A DNA stretch of 14,730 nt from Caulobacter sp. (GCA_014378155.1 JACMOF010000547.1:1-14730); one strand, 5' to 3'; counted from the first letter of the stretch, positions 1 to 10,306 are shown. Numbers and translations: made by a program. The notes: generated by a model not told the origin, from the letters alone.

Positions 1-381
1 ATCGCAACACGAACGCCGCATTTCTGACGAACACCGCTCAGATTTTCCGCAAAGCGATCCAAAACATGGCCCCTACCCCCCATAGACCCTTGGTTGGACA
101 GGCAAATTCGACCCACACGCCGTCGCGCGAACCTCCGCCGCCAGGTCGAGCGTTCAATCGGGGAAAACGCCCCGCGATTGGTTGACTTTCGTGAAATTCA
201 TCCGGCTGTCGTTGGTAACGTTAGTTTATAATTGTCATATGTCAGTGTGAATCAGAATTTTTTCTCGCAGATCGCTTAAAGTTCGGACAGGTTTTGCCGC
301 CAACGGTCGTTGCGCAGGGGCCCGCGAGCCGGGATGATGCGCCCTTCAAAGACGCCTCGGCGCAGTTGCAAAGTGACACCT
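1..381. other. Gene-free leader region upstream of the DUF442 gene
   Basis: I find no convincing gene here on either strand. A 6-bp inverted repeat (CAATCG at 155-160, CGATTG at 175-180) encloses GGG and CCC that could extend the stem; no T-run follows, so it is not a standard terminator. Positions about 205-270 are clearly more AT-rich than the rest of the window and hold TAACGTTA (216-223, a perfect palindrome) and TATAAT (227-232). The patch is probably the promoter region of the gene at 382, or of a gene left of the window reading the other way. Confidence 0.6.
227..232 (+). promoter_or_regulatory. Candidate -10 box TATAAT
   Basis: A perfect TATAAT lies in the only AT-rich patch of the leader, about 150 bp before the ATG at 382. 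No good -35 box stands 16-18 bp upstream; TTGACT at 182-187 is too far away. The palindrome TAACGTTA at 216-223 is just upstream and could be an operator. This is a sequence resemblance only. Confidence 0.3.
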
Positions 382-792
382 ATGACCAGCTTTCGACGCG
401 TAACCGACTCGCTTTCGGTCAGCCCGCAGATCGGCCTGGAGGATTTGAGCCGCGTGGCGGACGAGGGATTCGTTCTGGTGATCAATAATCGGCCCGACGG
501 CGAGGAGCCGGGCCAGCCGTCCAGCGCCGAAGTCGAGGCGGCCGCCCAGGCCGTTGGCCTGGCCTATGTCCACATTCCCGTGCACGGCGGACCCACGCCG
601 GACCAGGTCGAGGCGGTGCGGCGGGCGGTGGCCTCGGTCGAGGGGCCGGTGCTGGCCTTCTGCCGCTCGGGCACGCGCTCGATCGTCACCTGGTCGATCG
701 GCCAGGCCACATCCGGCGCTGCGGATCGCGACGTGCTGGTGCGGCAAGGCGCTGAAGCCGGGTACGACCTGTCGGGCGTGCTCGGCCGCTAG
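382..792 (+). CDS. TIGR01244/DUF442 family cysteine phosphatase- or sulfurtransferase-like protein
   Basis: This 136-residue protein matches the small domain found alone or at the N-terminus of Blh-type 'beta-lactamase hydrolase-like' proteins. The family opening FRRVTDSLSVSPQI begins at residue 4. The active-site loop is CRSGTRS at residues 94-100, a CX5R signature with C94 as nucleophile and R99 as anion-binding arginine. Family knowledge links such domains to dual-specificity-phosphatase folds and, in Blh fusions, to sulfur metabolism; the substrate here is unknown. The ATG at 382 is chosen because family homology starts there; upstream in-frame codons (from 310) give an unrelated Arg-rich tail. 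The ribosome binding site is weak (AAGTGA-like). A soluble cytoplasmic protein is expected, since no signal peptide is visible. Its stop is 2 bp from the stop of the convergent 50-residue gene. The next plus-strand gene is an MBL-fold hydrolase, the same fold that is fused to this domain in Blh. Confidence 0.85.
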   Translation: MTSFRRVTDSLSVSPQIGLEDLSRVADEGFVLVINNRPDGEEPGQPSSAEVEAAAQAVGLAYVHIPVHGGPTPDQVEAVRRAVASVEGPVLAFCRSGTRSIVTWSIGQATSGAADRDVLVRQGAEAGYDLSGVLGR

Positions 793-794
793 GC

Positions 795-947
795 TCAGTT
801 GTGGTGGGTCAGGGCCACCCGGGCGGCCATCGCCGAAGGCTCGGGTTCGCAACTGGCCAGCACAAACTGGGCCGTGATGAGACACAGGATGGCGAAGGCC
901 GCGCGCTGGAGCCGTTTTGAGACAAAAATCGCTGTGTCGGCGGCCAT
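795..947 (-). CDS. Predicted 50-residue lipoprotein or small membrane protein
   Basis: I do not recognise a family. The ATG at 947 is preceded by GGAG with an 8-base spacer, a good ribosome binding site. The protein has a basic N-region (K11, R12, R15), a hydrophobic core at about 16-30, and LASC at residues 30-33, which fits the lipobox pattern with C33 as the lipidated cysteine. The mature peptide would be only 18 residues (starting CEPEP). If the lipobox is not used, it would be a single-helix inner-membrane protein. About 80% of third codon positions are G or C, as expected for coding DNA here. It fills the gap between two plus-strand genes, abutting the stop of the upstream gene tail-to-tail. 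Size and layout recall entericidin-like small lipoproteins, but there is no sequence evidence of homology. A longer in-frame start further upstream would run into the MBL gene and is less likely. Confidence 0.6.
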   Translation of the reverse strand: MAADTAIFVSKRLQRAAFAILCLITAQFVLASCEPEPSAMAARVALTHHN

Positions 948-1017
948 GATCCGTGCTCCGTTTGGTTTACGTCTCGTTAATCGCAAGACCGGCGCCGTGA
1001 CAGGCCCAGAGGTGCAG

Positions 1018-1911
1018 ATGATCCCCTTCGTTCGCGAGATCGAGTTCGAATACGGCCGCTGCGACCAGGTTTCGCCGCTGATTCGGCGGGTGATCGCCGA
1101 CAATCCGGGGCCGTTCACCTATACCGGCACGGGCACCTATATCGTCGGGCGCGGGACCGTGGCGGTGATCGATCCCGGGCCGGACCAGGACGGGCATTTG
1201 CAGGCTCTGCTGGCGGCGCTGGATGGCGAGATCGTCAGCCACATCCTGGTCACCCACCATCACAGCGACCACTCTCCCCTCGCCCGCCCGCTGGCCAAGG
1301 TCACCGGTGCGACCATCCACGGCCGCCGCGCGCCGCATCTGGCCGAGGTCTCGCCGGACGTGATGGTCGGGGCTGGCGACGACGAGGGCTTCCGGCCCGA
1401 TATCGAGATCGCCGACGGCGCCGTGTTCGAGGGTCCGGGCTGGACGCTGCGGGCCGTGACCACCCCGGGTCACACCTCCAACCATGTCTGTTTTGCCCTG
1501 GCGGAGGAGAACGCTCTGTTCAGCGGCGACCACGTGATGGGCTGGTCGACCACGGTGATCACCCCGCCCGACGGCGACATGGGCGACTATTTCGCCAGCC
1601 TGGAGAAGGTGAAGGCGATGGGGTTCGACACTCTGTGGCCGACCCACGGCTCACCGGTTCGCGAGGTCGAGCCCTTCATCCGGGCCTATGCCGACCATCG
1701 GCGCGCGCGCGAGGCCCAGGTGCTGGCGGCCCTGTCGCAGGGGCCGACCACGATCAAGGCCATGGTCCCCACTCTCTACGCCGCCGTGGATCCGCGCCTG
1801 CACGCGGCGGCGGCCATGTCAGTGCTGGCCCACATGCTGCTGCTGGTGAAGCAGGGGCGCGTGGCCTGCGCGGGCGTGGCGGGGCTGGACAGCGTGTATC
1901 GGCTGGCCTGA
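1018..1911 (+). CDS. MBL-fold metallo-hydrolase, LACTB2-like
   Basis: A 297-residue metallo-beta-lactamase-fold hydrolase. The metal-binding motif HHHSDH is at residues 80-85 (H80, H82, D84, H85). Further ligands are H152 in PGHTS, D171 in FSGDH and H210 in PTHG, so a dinuclear zinc site is complete. Residues from about 225 to the end form a helical and winged-helix-like tail typical of the LACTB2 subgroup, some members of which are endoribonucleases; the substrate here cannot be read from sequence. The ATG at 1018 is preceded by AGAGG with a 5-base spacer. In-frame GTG codons at 997 and 1012 are alternatives. Earlier in-frame codons back to 799 lie antisense to the small lipoprotein gene and look non-coding. 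No signal peptide is seen, so the enzyme is likely cytoplasmic. The gene converges on the acyl-CoA ligase fusion with a 10-bp gap. Confidence 0.88.
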   Translation: MIPFVREIEFEYGRCDQVSPLIRRVIADNPGPFTYTGTGTYIVGRGTVAVIDPGPDQDGHLQALLAALDGEIVSHILVTHHHSDHSPLARPLAKVTGATIHGRRAPHLAEVSPDVMVGAGDDEGFRPDIEIADGAVFEGPGWTLRAVTTPGHTSNHVCFALAEENALFSGDHVMGWSTTVITPPDGDMGDYFASLEKVKAMGFDTLWPTHGSPVREVEPFIRAYADHRRAREAQVLAALSQGPTTIKAMVPTLYAAVDPRLHAAAAMSVLAHMLLLVKQGRVACAGVAGLDSVYRLA

Positions 1912-1921
1912 GGCCTTTCCC

Positions 1922-4933
<3,012 letters not shown>

Positions 4934-5066
4934 CGGCCCCGCACTCCCGCTTCGTTAACGTTGTTCAGCCAAGGCTAGCGGCCTCGCGACGCCCACGCAA
5001 CGCGGCGCGCGCTTCGAGCGAACCTTAAGTCTAAAAGCCAACCGCGCTGATCCGTCGCAGATTGCG

Positions 5067-5096
5067 TTCAGCCGCTGGTAGTCGCGATCCGCTAGG
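5067..5096 (+). promoter_or_regulatory. Weak candidate housekeeping promoter for the hybrid kinase
   Basis: GCTAGG at 5091-5096 resembles the GCTA-type -10 box known for Caulobacter housekeeping promoters, and TTCAGC at 5067-5072 could be a degenerate -35 box at 18-bp spacing. It lies 42 bp before the GTG start at 5139, inside the 205-bp divergent gap shared with the ligase fusion gene. The resemblance is partial. Confidence 0.22.
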
Positions 5097-5138
5097 TTTG
5101 TCCGCACAGACGCTGATCGACGGGCAAGGCGAATTTAC

Positions 5139-6905
5139 GTGCGATGGTTCCAAGCGCCATGGGCCGATAACCGGCTGGACGAGGTAGCGCTGGACACCCA
5201 CCGCCTGCTGCCCTCTCGCTTGATCCCGGCCATCGCGGCGACGGCGATCACGTCAATGGTGCTGGGCGCCATGACGGCCTTGACCTGGCTGGCGGGCTTC
5301 ATCCTGAGCGAGGGCTTGGCGCGACTGGCGACCCGTCGGTTCAAGTTGGGCGTCGACGCCTCTCCGGCCGAGCGCGCGGCCTTCGTGCTGATGACGCTGC
5401 CAATCAACCTGACCTGGGCCTGGCTAGCGGCGATGATTTGGCTCTCGCCAATCCCGGAACTCAAGCTGGCGGCCGTTTCCATCTGGGTCGGGCAGATCGT
5501 CTACACCCAGAACTTCCGCCATCAACCGGCCGCCCTGCTGATCGTCAGCGCCTTCGCGCCGATGCTCAGCCTCGTGGTCTTTCCCCTGTTCTTCTTCCAG
5601 GCCCACGGCGTCGGCCCCAATATCGCCCGCTGGGGCCTGTTGATGGTCGTGCTGACCACGGTCAACGTCATGCGCGGCAACCGCGCCGCCGCCCGACGCA
5701 TGGACGACCTGACCCGCAGCCTGCGCGAGGAACGCGAGCGGGCCCTGGAGGCCAACCGCGCCAAGTCCACCTTCGTGGCCGTCACCAGCCATGAGCTGCG
5801 CACCCCAATGAACGGCCTGCTGGGCATGGCCTACGCCCTGGACCGCAGCAACCTCAACGAAAGCCAGCGCCGTCACGTGCGCTTGATGATCAAGTCGGGC
5901 GACAGCCTGATGCAGGTGCTAAACGACGTGCTCGACCTATCGAAGATCGAAGCTGGCAAGGTCGACCTCGACCACACCGCCACCAACCTGCACGAACTGG
6001 TGTTGGCGGCGGGCGACGCTTGGCGCGACGCCGCCACCGAAAAGGGTCTGTGGCTCAAGACCGAGATCGATCCGTCCGCGCCGGTCTGGGTCCTGGCCGA
6101 CCCCCAGCGCATTCGCCAGGTGGTGATGAACCTGATTTCCAACGGGCTGAAGTTCACCCAGCAAGGCGGCGTCACCCTCCAGCTCGCCGCCGCTACACCC
6201 CGCCCCGACGGCGCGCTGCTGGTGCGGATACGCGTGATCGACAGCGGCATCGGCGTGGCCAAGCATTTCCAAGAACGCATCTTCGACAGCTTCACCCAGG
6301 CCGACGACGCCGTCTCCCGAAGCCACGGCGGCACGGGCCTGGGCCTGACGATCGCGCGCGCCCTGGCGCGCCAGATGGACGGCGACCTGGCGCTGGAAAG
6401 CGGCCTGGACGGCGCGACCTTCGCCTTCACCCTGGTGGCCACGCCGATCGCGTCGCCCTCTTCGCCGTGCGAGACCGAGCGCGACGACGACATGCCGAAC
6501 CTGGACTCGTTGCGGATACTGATGGCCGAGGACAACGCGATCAACCAGGTGGTGGTGCGCACGATGCTTGAGGCGACCGGCGTGGCCCTGACCATCGTCG
6601 ATGATGGCCAGGCGGCGCTGGCCGCGCTGCAGGTCGGGACCTTCGACGCCGTGCTGATGGACATCAACATGCCGGTCATGGACGGGATCACCGCCCTCGA
6701 GGCGATCCGGGCCGGCGGGGCGGGCAATCCGGCGATGCCGGTGATCGCCGTGACCGCCTCGGCGATGTCAGGCGATCGCGAGCGCTTCCTGGCGATGGGC
6801 TTCGACGATCATCTGGGCAAGCCCGTCCGCCCGATTCAACTGCTGACGGCGATCCTCGCGGCGGTGCGCCCCAGGGCCAGACCGGCCGAAGCGGCGCGTT
6901 CCTAA
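5139..6905 (+). CDS. Membrane hybrid sensor histidine kinase/response regulator
   Basis: A 588-residue hybrid kinase. Residues 1-178 carry about five hydrophobic segments (roughly 29-57, 81-102, 108-121, 130-153, 161-178) with no recognisable sensor domain, so the input is probably membrane-embedded. A short coiled coil (185-210) leads to the HisKA domain with phospho-acceptor H218 in SHELRTP. The ATPase domain has the N-box NLISNGLKFT (331-340), G1 DSGIG (368-372), F-box IFDSFTQADD (381-390) and G2 GGTGLGL (397-403). The receiver (about 457-575) has acidic pocket E464/D465, phospho-acceptor D508, T539 and K561, so all catalytic residues are present. No output or Hpt domain follows, so signal likely passes to a separate phosphotransfer protein. 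The start is GTG at 5139, with AAGG 9 bases upstream; the first in-frame ATG is residue 40, inside the first helix. No response regulator or Hpt gene is adjacent, so it is an orphan. It converges on the next gene with a 1-bp gap. Confidence 0.9.
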   Translation: MRWFQAPWADNRLDEVALDTHRLLPSRLIPAIAATAITSMVLGAMTALTWLAGFILSEGLARLATRRFKLGVDASPAERAAFVLMTLPINLTWAWLAAMIWLSPIPELKLAAVSIWVGQIVYTQNFRHQPAALLIVSAFAPMLSLVVFPLFFFQAHGVGPNIARWGLLMVVLTTVNVMRGNRAAARRMDDLTRSLREERERALEANRAKSTFVAVTSHELRTPMNGLLGMAYALDRSNLNESQRRHVRLMIKSGDSLMQVLNDVLDLSKIEAGKVDLDHTATNLHELVLAAGDAWRDAATEKGLWLKTEIDPSAPVWVLADPQRIRQVVMNLISNGLKFTQQGGVTLQLAAATPRPDGALLVRIRVIDSGIGVAKHFQERIFDSFTQADDAVSRSHGGTGLGLTIARALARQMDGDLALESGLDGATFAFTLVATPIASPSSPCETERDDDMPNLDSLRILMAEDNAINQVVVRTMLEATGVALTIVDDGQAALAALQVGTFDAVLMDINMPVMDGITALEAIRAGGAGNPAMPVIAVTASAMSGDRERFLAMGFDDHLGKPVRPIQLLTAILAAVRPRARPAEAARS

Positions 6906-6906
6906 C

Positions 6907-8430
6907 TCACCCCATCGTCTCCGCCAGGGCGCGGGCCTCATCCTCGAAGGCGCTGACCGTATCGACCCGGCGCCATCTGATTTCTCCTGTGTCGCGGGCC
7001 AGTTGGCTCTCCAGCACGGCGACATCGGCGTCGGAGGCGTCGTTGACGCGAGCGGCGACGCGGGCGCGCAACACCTCCGGCGGGGCTTCGAGCCACACAC
7101 CCTGGAAGGCGACGTCGGCTGACTTGGCCAAGACCTCGGCGCGGGCGCGCTGCTCGGGCTTGAGGAACACCGCATCGACCACCACCGAGCGGCCGGCCGC
7201 CAGGGTCAGGCCCGCGTCACGGAACAGCTCGTCATAGACCCGCTCGCTCATCTGCGGCGTGTAGGCCTCCTTGGGCAGGCGCTGCAGAGACGGCACGCCC
7301 AGCAGGCGCTTGCGGATCTCGTCGGTGCGCAGCACCACCGCGCCGGGCGCGCTGCCCAGGCCAGGCGCGCAGACCCGCGCGAAGGTCGACTTGCCCGAGC
7401 CCGATAGCCCGCCCGTCGCCACCAGGCTGACAGGCCGCGGGGCCAGGTGCTCCAGCGCCGTGGCCAGGTAGGCCCGCGCGGCCTCGTCGTCATTGCTGTA
7501 GGCCCAGACGTGGGTGCGAACGGCGGCGCGGACGCTGAGCATTAGCGGCAAGGCGGCCAGCCCGGTCCACAGGCCGGTGTCGAAGGTGCGAGCGGCCTCG
7601 TCCAGATAGGCGTTCAGCACTCGGCCGGCCGCGTCGCGGCGACGGCGGAAATCCAGGTCCATCAGCAGGAAGGCCAAGTCGTACTGGATATCGATGTCCG
7701 ACAGGGCGTCGTTGAACTCGATGCAGTCGAAGAGGATCGGCTTGCTGTCCTCGATCAGGATGTTGCCGAGATGCAGGTCGCCGTGACAGTGGCGCGCGAA
7801 GCCTTGCCCCGCCCGACCGTTGAGCAACGGACTCAGCCTTTCCAGCGCCAGGTCGGTCTCGGCGATCAAGCGCTCGACGGCCAGCGAGCCCAGGCGCAGG
7901 GCCAGGCCGCGCAGCAGCTTGGCGTTGGACGCGATGGTGTAACCCAGGGCCCCCACCCCGCCGCCTTGCGGACGCAGCGGCGCCACGGCGTGGAACTGGG
8001 CGATGGTCCGGCCCAGGGCCTCTTCAAGCGCGTCGTCGATCGCCCAGGGCTGCGAAGCCAGCACGCCCTCCTCGTCGAAGCGGCGCATCTCCAGCGCATA
8101 CTCGATCGTCTCGCCCGCGCCGTCGATCTCGACCCCGCCGGCTTCGGTGCGGGTCAGGCGACGCACGGCCCGGTAGATGTCCGGCGCGGCCGAACGGTTG
8201 AAGCTAAGCTCGCGCTCCAGCGACCAGCGGCGCAGTTCCAGCGTCGAATAATCCAGAAAGCCGAAATTGACCGGCCGCTTGACCTTGAAGGCCGCTTCGC
8301 CGACCAGGAAGACCCGGGCGCAGGAGGTCTCGATCACCCGATCGGCCCGCTCGCCCATCCAGGCGGCCACTTCCTGCTCGCGAACCGTTTCCGCGTCTTT
8401 GATCACGCCGTACCCCGTCTCTCGCGCCAC
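6907..8430 (-). CDS. Bifunctional APH-fold kinase / P-loop kinase protein
   Basis: A 507-residue protein of the 'bifunctional aminoglycoside phosphotransferase/ATP-binding protein' type. The N-terminal two thirds follow the small-molecule kinase (APH) fold: FKVKRPVNFGFLDYS at 48-62 with a likely ATP-binding lysine, catalytic loop HGDLHLGNIL at 216-225 (D218, N223), and metal-binding D235 in LFDCIEF. The C-terminal third is a P-loop kinase like gluconate or shikimate kinases: Walker A GLSGSGKST at 341-349, R368-T-D-E-IRKRLLG, and VVVDAVFLKPEQR at 416-428. Substrates are unknown; the family is widespread in proteobacteria, and despite its name there is no evidence for drug resistance. The start is unsettled: GTG at 8430 has a poor ribosome binding site, and GTG at 8406 (GGGG six bases upstream) or ATG at residue 25 are alternatives. 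Its 5' end is divergent from the TetR gene, so the two may share a control region. Confidence 0.85.
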   Translation of the reverse strand: MARETGYGVIKDAETVREQEVAAWMGERADRVIETSCARVFLVGEAAFKVKRPVNFGFLDYSTLELRRWSLERELSFNRSAAPDIYRAVRRLTRTEAGGVEIDGAGETIEYALEMRRFDEEGVLASQPWAIDDALEEALGRTIAQFHAVAPLRPQGGGVGALGYTIASNAKLLRGLALRLGSLAVERLIAETDLALERLSPLLNGRAGQGFARHCHGDLHLGNILIEDSKPILFDCIEFNDALSDIDIQYDLAFLLMDLDFRRRRDAAGRVLNAYLDEAARTFDTGLWTGLAALPLMLSVRAAVRTHVWAYSNDDEAARAYLATALEHLAPRPVSLVATGGLSGSGKSTFARVCAPGLGSAPGAVVLRTDEIRKRLLGVPSLQRLPKEAYTPQMSERVYDELFRDAGLTLAAGRSVVVDAVFLKPEQRARAEVLAKSADVAFQGVWLEAPPEVLRARVAARVNDASDADVAVLESQLARDTGEIRWRRVDTVSAFEDEARALAETMG

Positions 8431-8505
8431 GACGCCGGCGCCGGCGTCCCATAGCGGAAACTTCCGCCGACGTCGCCGCCCGACGCTTGCTTGCGCGTGA
8501 GTTGA

Positions 8506-9198
8506 GTGTCTAAGGTGAAGTTAACCCTGGATCGAGTGCAACGCATGCTGATGGGCGCTGGACTAAATAGGCCGGAACGCCGGAAAACGGAAATCCTGGC
8601 GGCGGCGCGTGGCGTCTTCCTGCGCCAGGGTTATCCTGACACCGGCATGGAGGTCGTCGCGCGGATGGCGGGCGTCTCGACCGCCACGCTCTATACCTAC
8701 TTCCCCAGCAAGGCGAAGCTGTTCGAGGTCGTGATCCACGAGACCGTGCGGGACATGGCTGGCCCCGTCAGGGCGAGCACGCGGGTCAAGGGCGACGCCC
8801 GCGCGCGGCTCATGGCCCTGACCTGCGCCTATGCCACCTTCTTTTCTCGCCCCATGACCCGGGCGACGTTCCGCTTGATCACGTCGGAGCGGCGGCGCTT
8901 CCAGGTCCTGGCCGACTTCTTCCTCCGGAACGCCCGCGAGGAACTGGGCCGCGCCGCGATCCGCGTCATCGACGATCTTGTCGAAACAGGCGAGCTCAAG
9001 GTCGAAAAGCCCTCCTGGGCCGCCGGCCAACTTCTGGGCATGATCGACCACCCGACCCTGTTGCTTGGCCTGTCGGCCGGCGACAACGTTCAACCGAACA
9101 GGCCGCTCGAGGAGCTGTCACGCGACGCGGTCGAGACGTTCCTGGCGCGCTACGGAAACAACCGCGTGGTGCCCCAGCCTTCGCCCGCCCGCTCGTAG
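8506..9198 (+). CDS. TetR/AcrR family transcriptional regulator
   Basis: Up to 230 residues. The N-terminal DNA-binding domain is clear: helix 1 around [19 protein letters not shown] (25-43) and the helix-turn-helix at about 47-69, ending in [13 protein letters not shown] (61-73). The C-terminal ligand domain resembles the AefR-like group (TetR_C_7-type), and its ligand is unknown. It probably represses itself, the divergent kinase gene, or a target elsewhere. The start is uncertain: GTG at 8506 or 8515, or ATG at 8545, which would leave the usual short arm before helix 1 and has GAG eight bases upstream. If 8545 is right, TTAACC at 8521-8526 lies in the leader rather than in coding sequence. 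The last 49 bp overlap the 3' end of pdxH on the other strand; both reading frames look intact across it. Confidence 0.85.
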   Translation: MSKVKLTLDRVQRMLMGAGLNRPERRKTEILAAARGVFLRQGYPDTGMEVVARMAGVSTATLYTYFPSKAKLFEVVIHETVRDMAGPVRASTRVKGDARARLMALTCAYATFFSRPMTRATFRLITSERRRFQVLADFFLRNAREELGRAAIRVIDDLVETGELKVEKPSWAAGQLLGMIDHPTLLLGLSAGDNVQPNRPLEELSRDAVETFLARYGNNRVVPQPSPARS

Positions 9199-9815
9199 AC
9201 CAGCCCCTCGTGCAGGCGGAACGGTCGGTCGCGCCAGAACTCGATGACCTGCGGTACGACGCGGTAGCCTGACCAGTGCGGGGGGCGCGCCACCTTGCCG
9301 AGGCCAAATTTCAGGGCCATCTCGGCCACCCGGCGTTCCAGGGCCAGGCGGTCGGGCAGCGGCCGCGACTGGTCGCTGGCCCAGGCGCCCAGCTGACTGT
9401 GCCGGGCCCGGCTGGCGAAATAGGCGTCGGCCTCGGCCTCGCTCACGGGCTCGGCAACGCCGCGCACCCGCACCTGGCGGCGCAACGACTTCCAATGAAA
9501 CAGCAGCGCCGCCTTGGGCTGGGCGTCCAGCTCCACGCCCTTGGCGCTCTGGGTGTTGGTGTAGAAGACAAAGCCCCGCGCATCGACGCTCTTGAGCAGC
9601 ACCATGCGCGAGTCCGGCAGGCCGTCGGCGTCGACCGTCGACACCGCCACGGCGTTGGGATCGTTCGGCTCGCCCTTCCCGGCCTCGGCCAGCCATTCCT
9701 CGAACAGCCGGATGGGATCGCCTTCCGGCAGCAGCGGGGGAGGCGTAGCGTCGGTCACCTGGCGGACATAGTCGTCCTCGGAGGGCGAGGCGGGGATCAG
9801 GGGCGCGTTGGTCAT
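9150..9815 (-). CDS. pdxH: Pyridoxamine/pyridoxine 5'-phosphate oxidase
   Basis: A 221-residue FMN enzyme, close to the usual PdxH length (about 215-220). It oxidises pyridoxine or pyridoxamine 5'-phosphate to pyridoxal 5'-phosphate in the cytoplasm. Family motifs appear in order: SRMVLLKS (69-76), [12 protein letters not shown] (82-93), [16 protein letters not shown] (104-119), [10 protein letters not shown] (177-186) and the C-terminal [12 protein letters not shown] (193-204), followed by W214 and the terminal RLFP. The usual C-terminal RLHDR reads RLHEG here; the substrate-binding Arg and His are kept. The ATG at 9815 is chosen because AGGA lies five bases upstream; an extended frame to 9890 adds an unrelated tail. 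A 12-bp perfect palindrome covers the ribosome binding site. PLP made here would serve enzymes such as the class-III aminotransferase at 14445, though no operon links them. Confidence 0.95.
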   Translation of the reverse strand: MTNAPLIPASPSEDDYVRQVTDATPPPLLPEGDPIRLFEEWLAEAGKGEPNDPNAVAVSTVDADGLPDSRMVLLKSVDARGFVFYTNTQSAKGVELDAQPKAALLFHWKSLRRQVRVRGVAEPVSEAEADAYFASRARHSQLGAWASDQSRPLPDRLALERRVAEMALKFGLGKVARPPHWSGYRVVPQVIEFWRDRPFRLHEGLVYERAGEGWGTTRLFP

Positions 9816-9819
9816 GGCA

Positions 9820-9831
9820 GTCCTATAGGAC
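9820..9831. promoter_or_regulatory. 12-bp perfect palindrome over the pdxH ribosome binding site
   Basis: GTCCTATAGGAC is its own reverse complement and ends 4 bp before the pdxH ATG. On the minus strand it includes the AGGA of the ribosome binding site. It could be an operator, part of a promoter with a very short leader, or chance. It lies in the 116-bp divergent gap between pdxH and the membrane protein gene. Confidence 0.3.
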
Positions 9832-9931
9832 AGGCGGCGGCGGCGGGCCACGCTTGACGTGCACGACCCGTCGCGCGCATCTGCCGCCAAACCGCGCGCG
9901 GACGGCGCCGCGACCTAGGACACGACACCTC

Positions 9932-10273
9932 ATGAAGCTCGGCACGCGCGCGCGACTAGCCTGGATCCCGCTGGCGCTCTGGAGCGCGGCCGCGCTGTGG
10001 ATCGGCACGATCGAGGCGGTGAAGTGGAAGGGCGACGACGTTCAGGACTGGATCGTGCTGGCCTTGGGCGGGGTCTTCCTGTTCGCGGCGGGGGCCTGGA
10101 ACCTGGTGAAGGTGCGCAATCGCGCCGCCGAGCGGGCCCGGGTCGAGGGTCCCGATGTCGATGAGCCCGTGACCTGGTATCGCAAGAGCGGCTCGTGGGC
10201 GGTGATCCTCTTCGCCGCGGGGGTGTTTGGCACCTTCGGCCTGGTCTGGCTGATCAGCGGCCAGATCCGCTAG
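9932..10273 (+). CDS. Small three-helix membrane protein, function unknown
   Basis: A 113-residue protein I do not recognise. Three hydrophobic segments are visible at about 9-27, 40-60 and 88-108. A charged loop (GDDVQD, 34-39) separates the first two and a basic/acidic loop (61-87, including RNRAAERARVEG) the last two. By the positive-inside rule the N-terminus (KLGTRAR) and the second loop cannot both be easily placed, so topology is uncertain. The ATG at 9932 follows AGGA by 11 bases, a rather long spacer. An in-frame TTG at 9854 would add an Arg-rich tail and is unlikely. The J-domain gene starts 56 bp downstream on the same strand and could be co-transcribed, but a CtrA-like site in the gap suggests a separate promoter. 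Confidence 0.75.
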   Translation: MKLGTRARLAWIPLALWSAAALWIGTIEAVKWKGDDVQDWIVLALGGVFLFAAGAWNLVKVRNRAAERARVEGPDVDEPVTWYRKSGSWAVILFAAGVFGTFGLVWLISGQIR

Positions 10274-10290
10274 CGCTCGAAAGTCTTAAC

Positions 10291-10306
10291 TTAACCCGCC
10301 GTTGAC
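10291..10306 (+). promoter_or_regulatory. CtrA-box-like sequence before the J-domain gene
   Basis: TTAACCCGCCGTTGAC reads TTAA-N7-TTGAC, one base off the CtrA consensus TTAA-N7-TTAAC known from Caulobacter and relatives. It is preceded by another TTAAC (10286-10290). It lies 24 bp before the ATG at 10330 in a 56-bp gap. Relevance depends on the host having CtrA, which I infer but cannot show. Confidence 0.3.

Noticed and set aside
155..180. CAATCG/CGATTG inverted repeat as the terminator of an upstream gene
   Set aside because: No gene is seen ending nearby and no T-run follows; kept only as part of the leader description.
310..381. N-terminal extension of the DUF442 gene
   Set aside because: The 24 residues are Arg/Lys/Pro-rich with no family match, and family homology begins at the ATG at 382.
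799..1017. N-terminal extension of the MBL-fold gene
   Set aside because: It lies antisense to the small lipoprotein gene, and the AGAGG-ATG at 1018 fits the family start.
6907..8430. Aminoglycoside resistance gene
   Set aside because: The APH fold is shared by many small-molecule kinases; the fused P-loop kinase and general layout fit the uncharacterised bifunctional family, with no resistance context.
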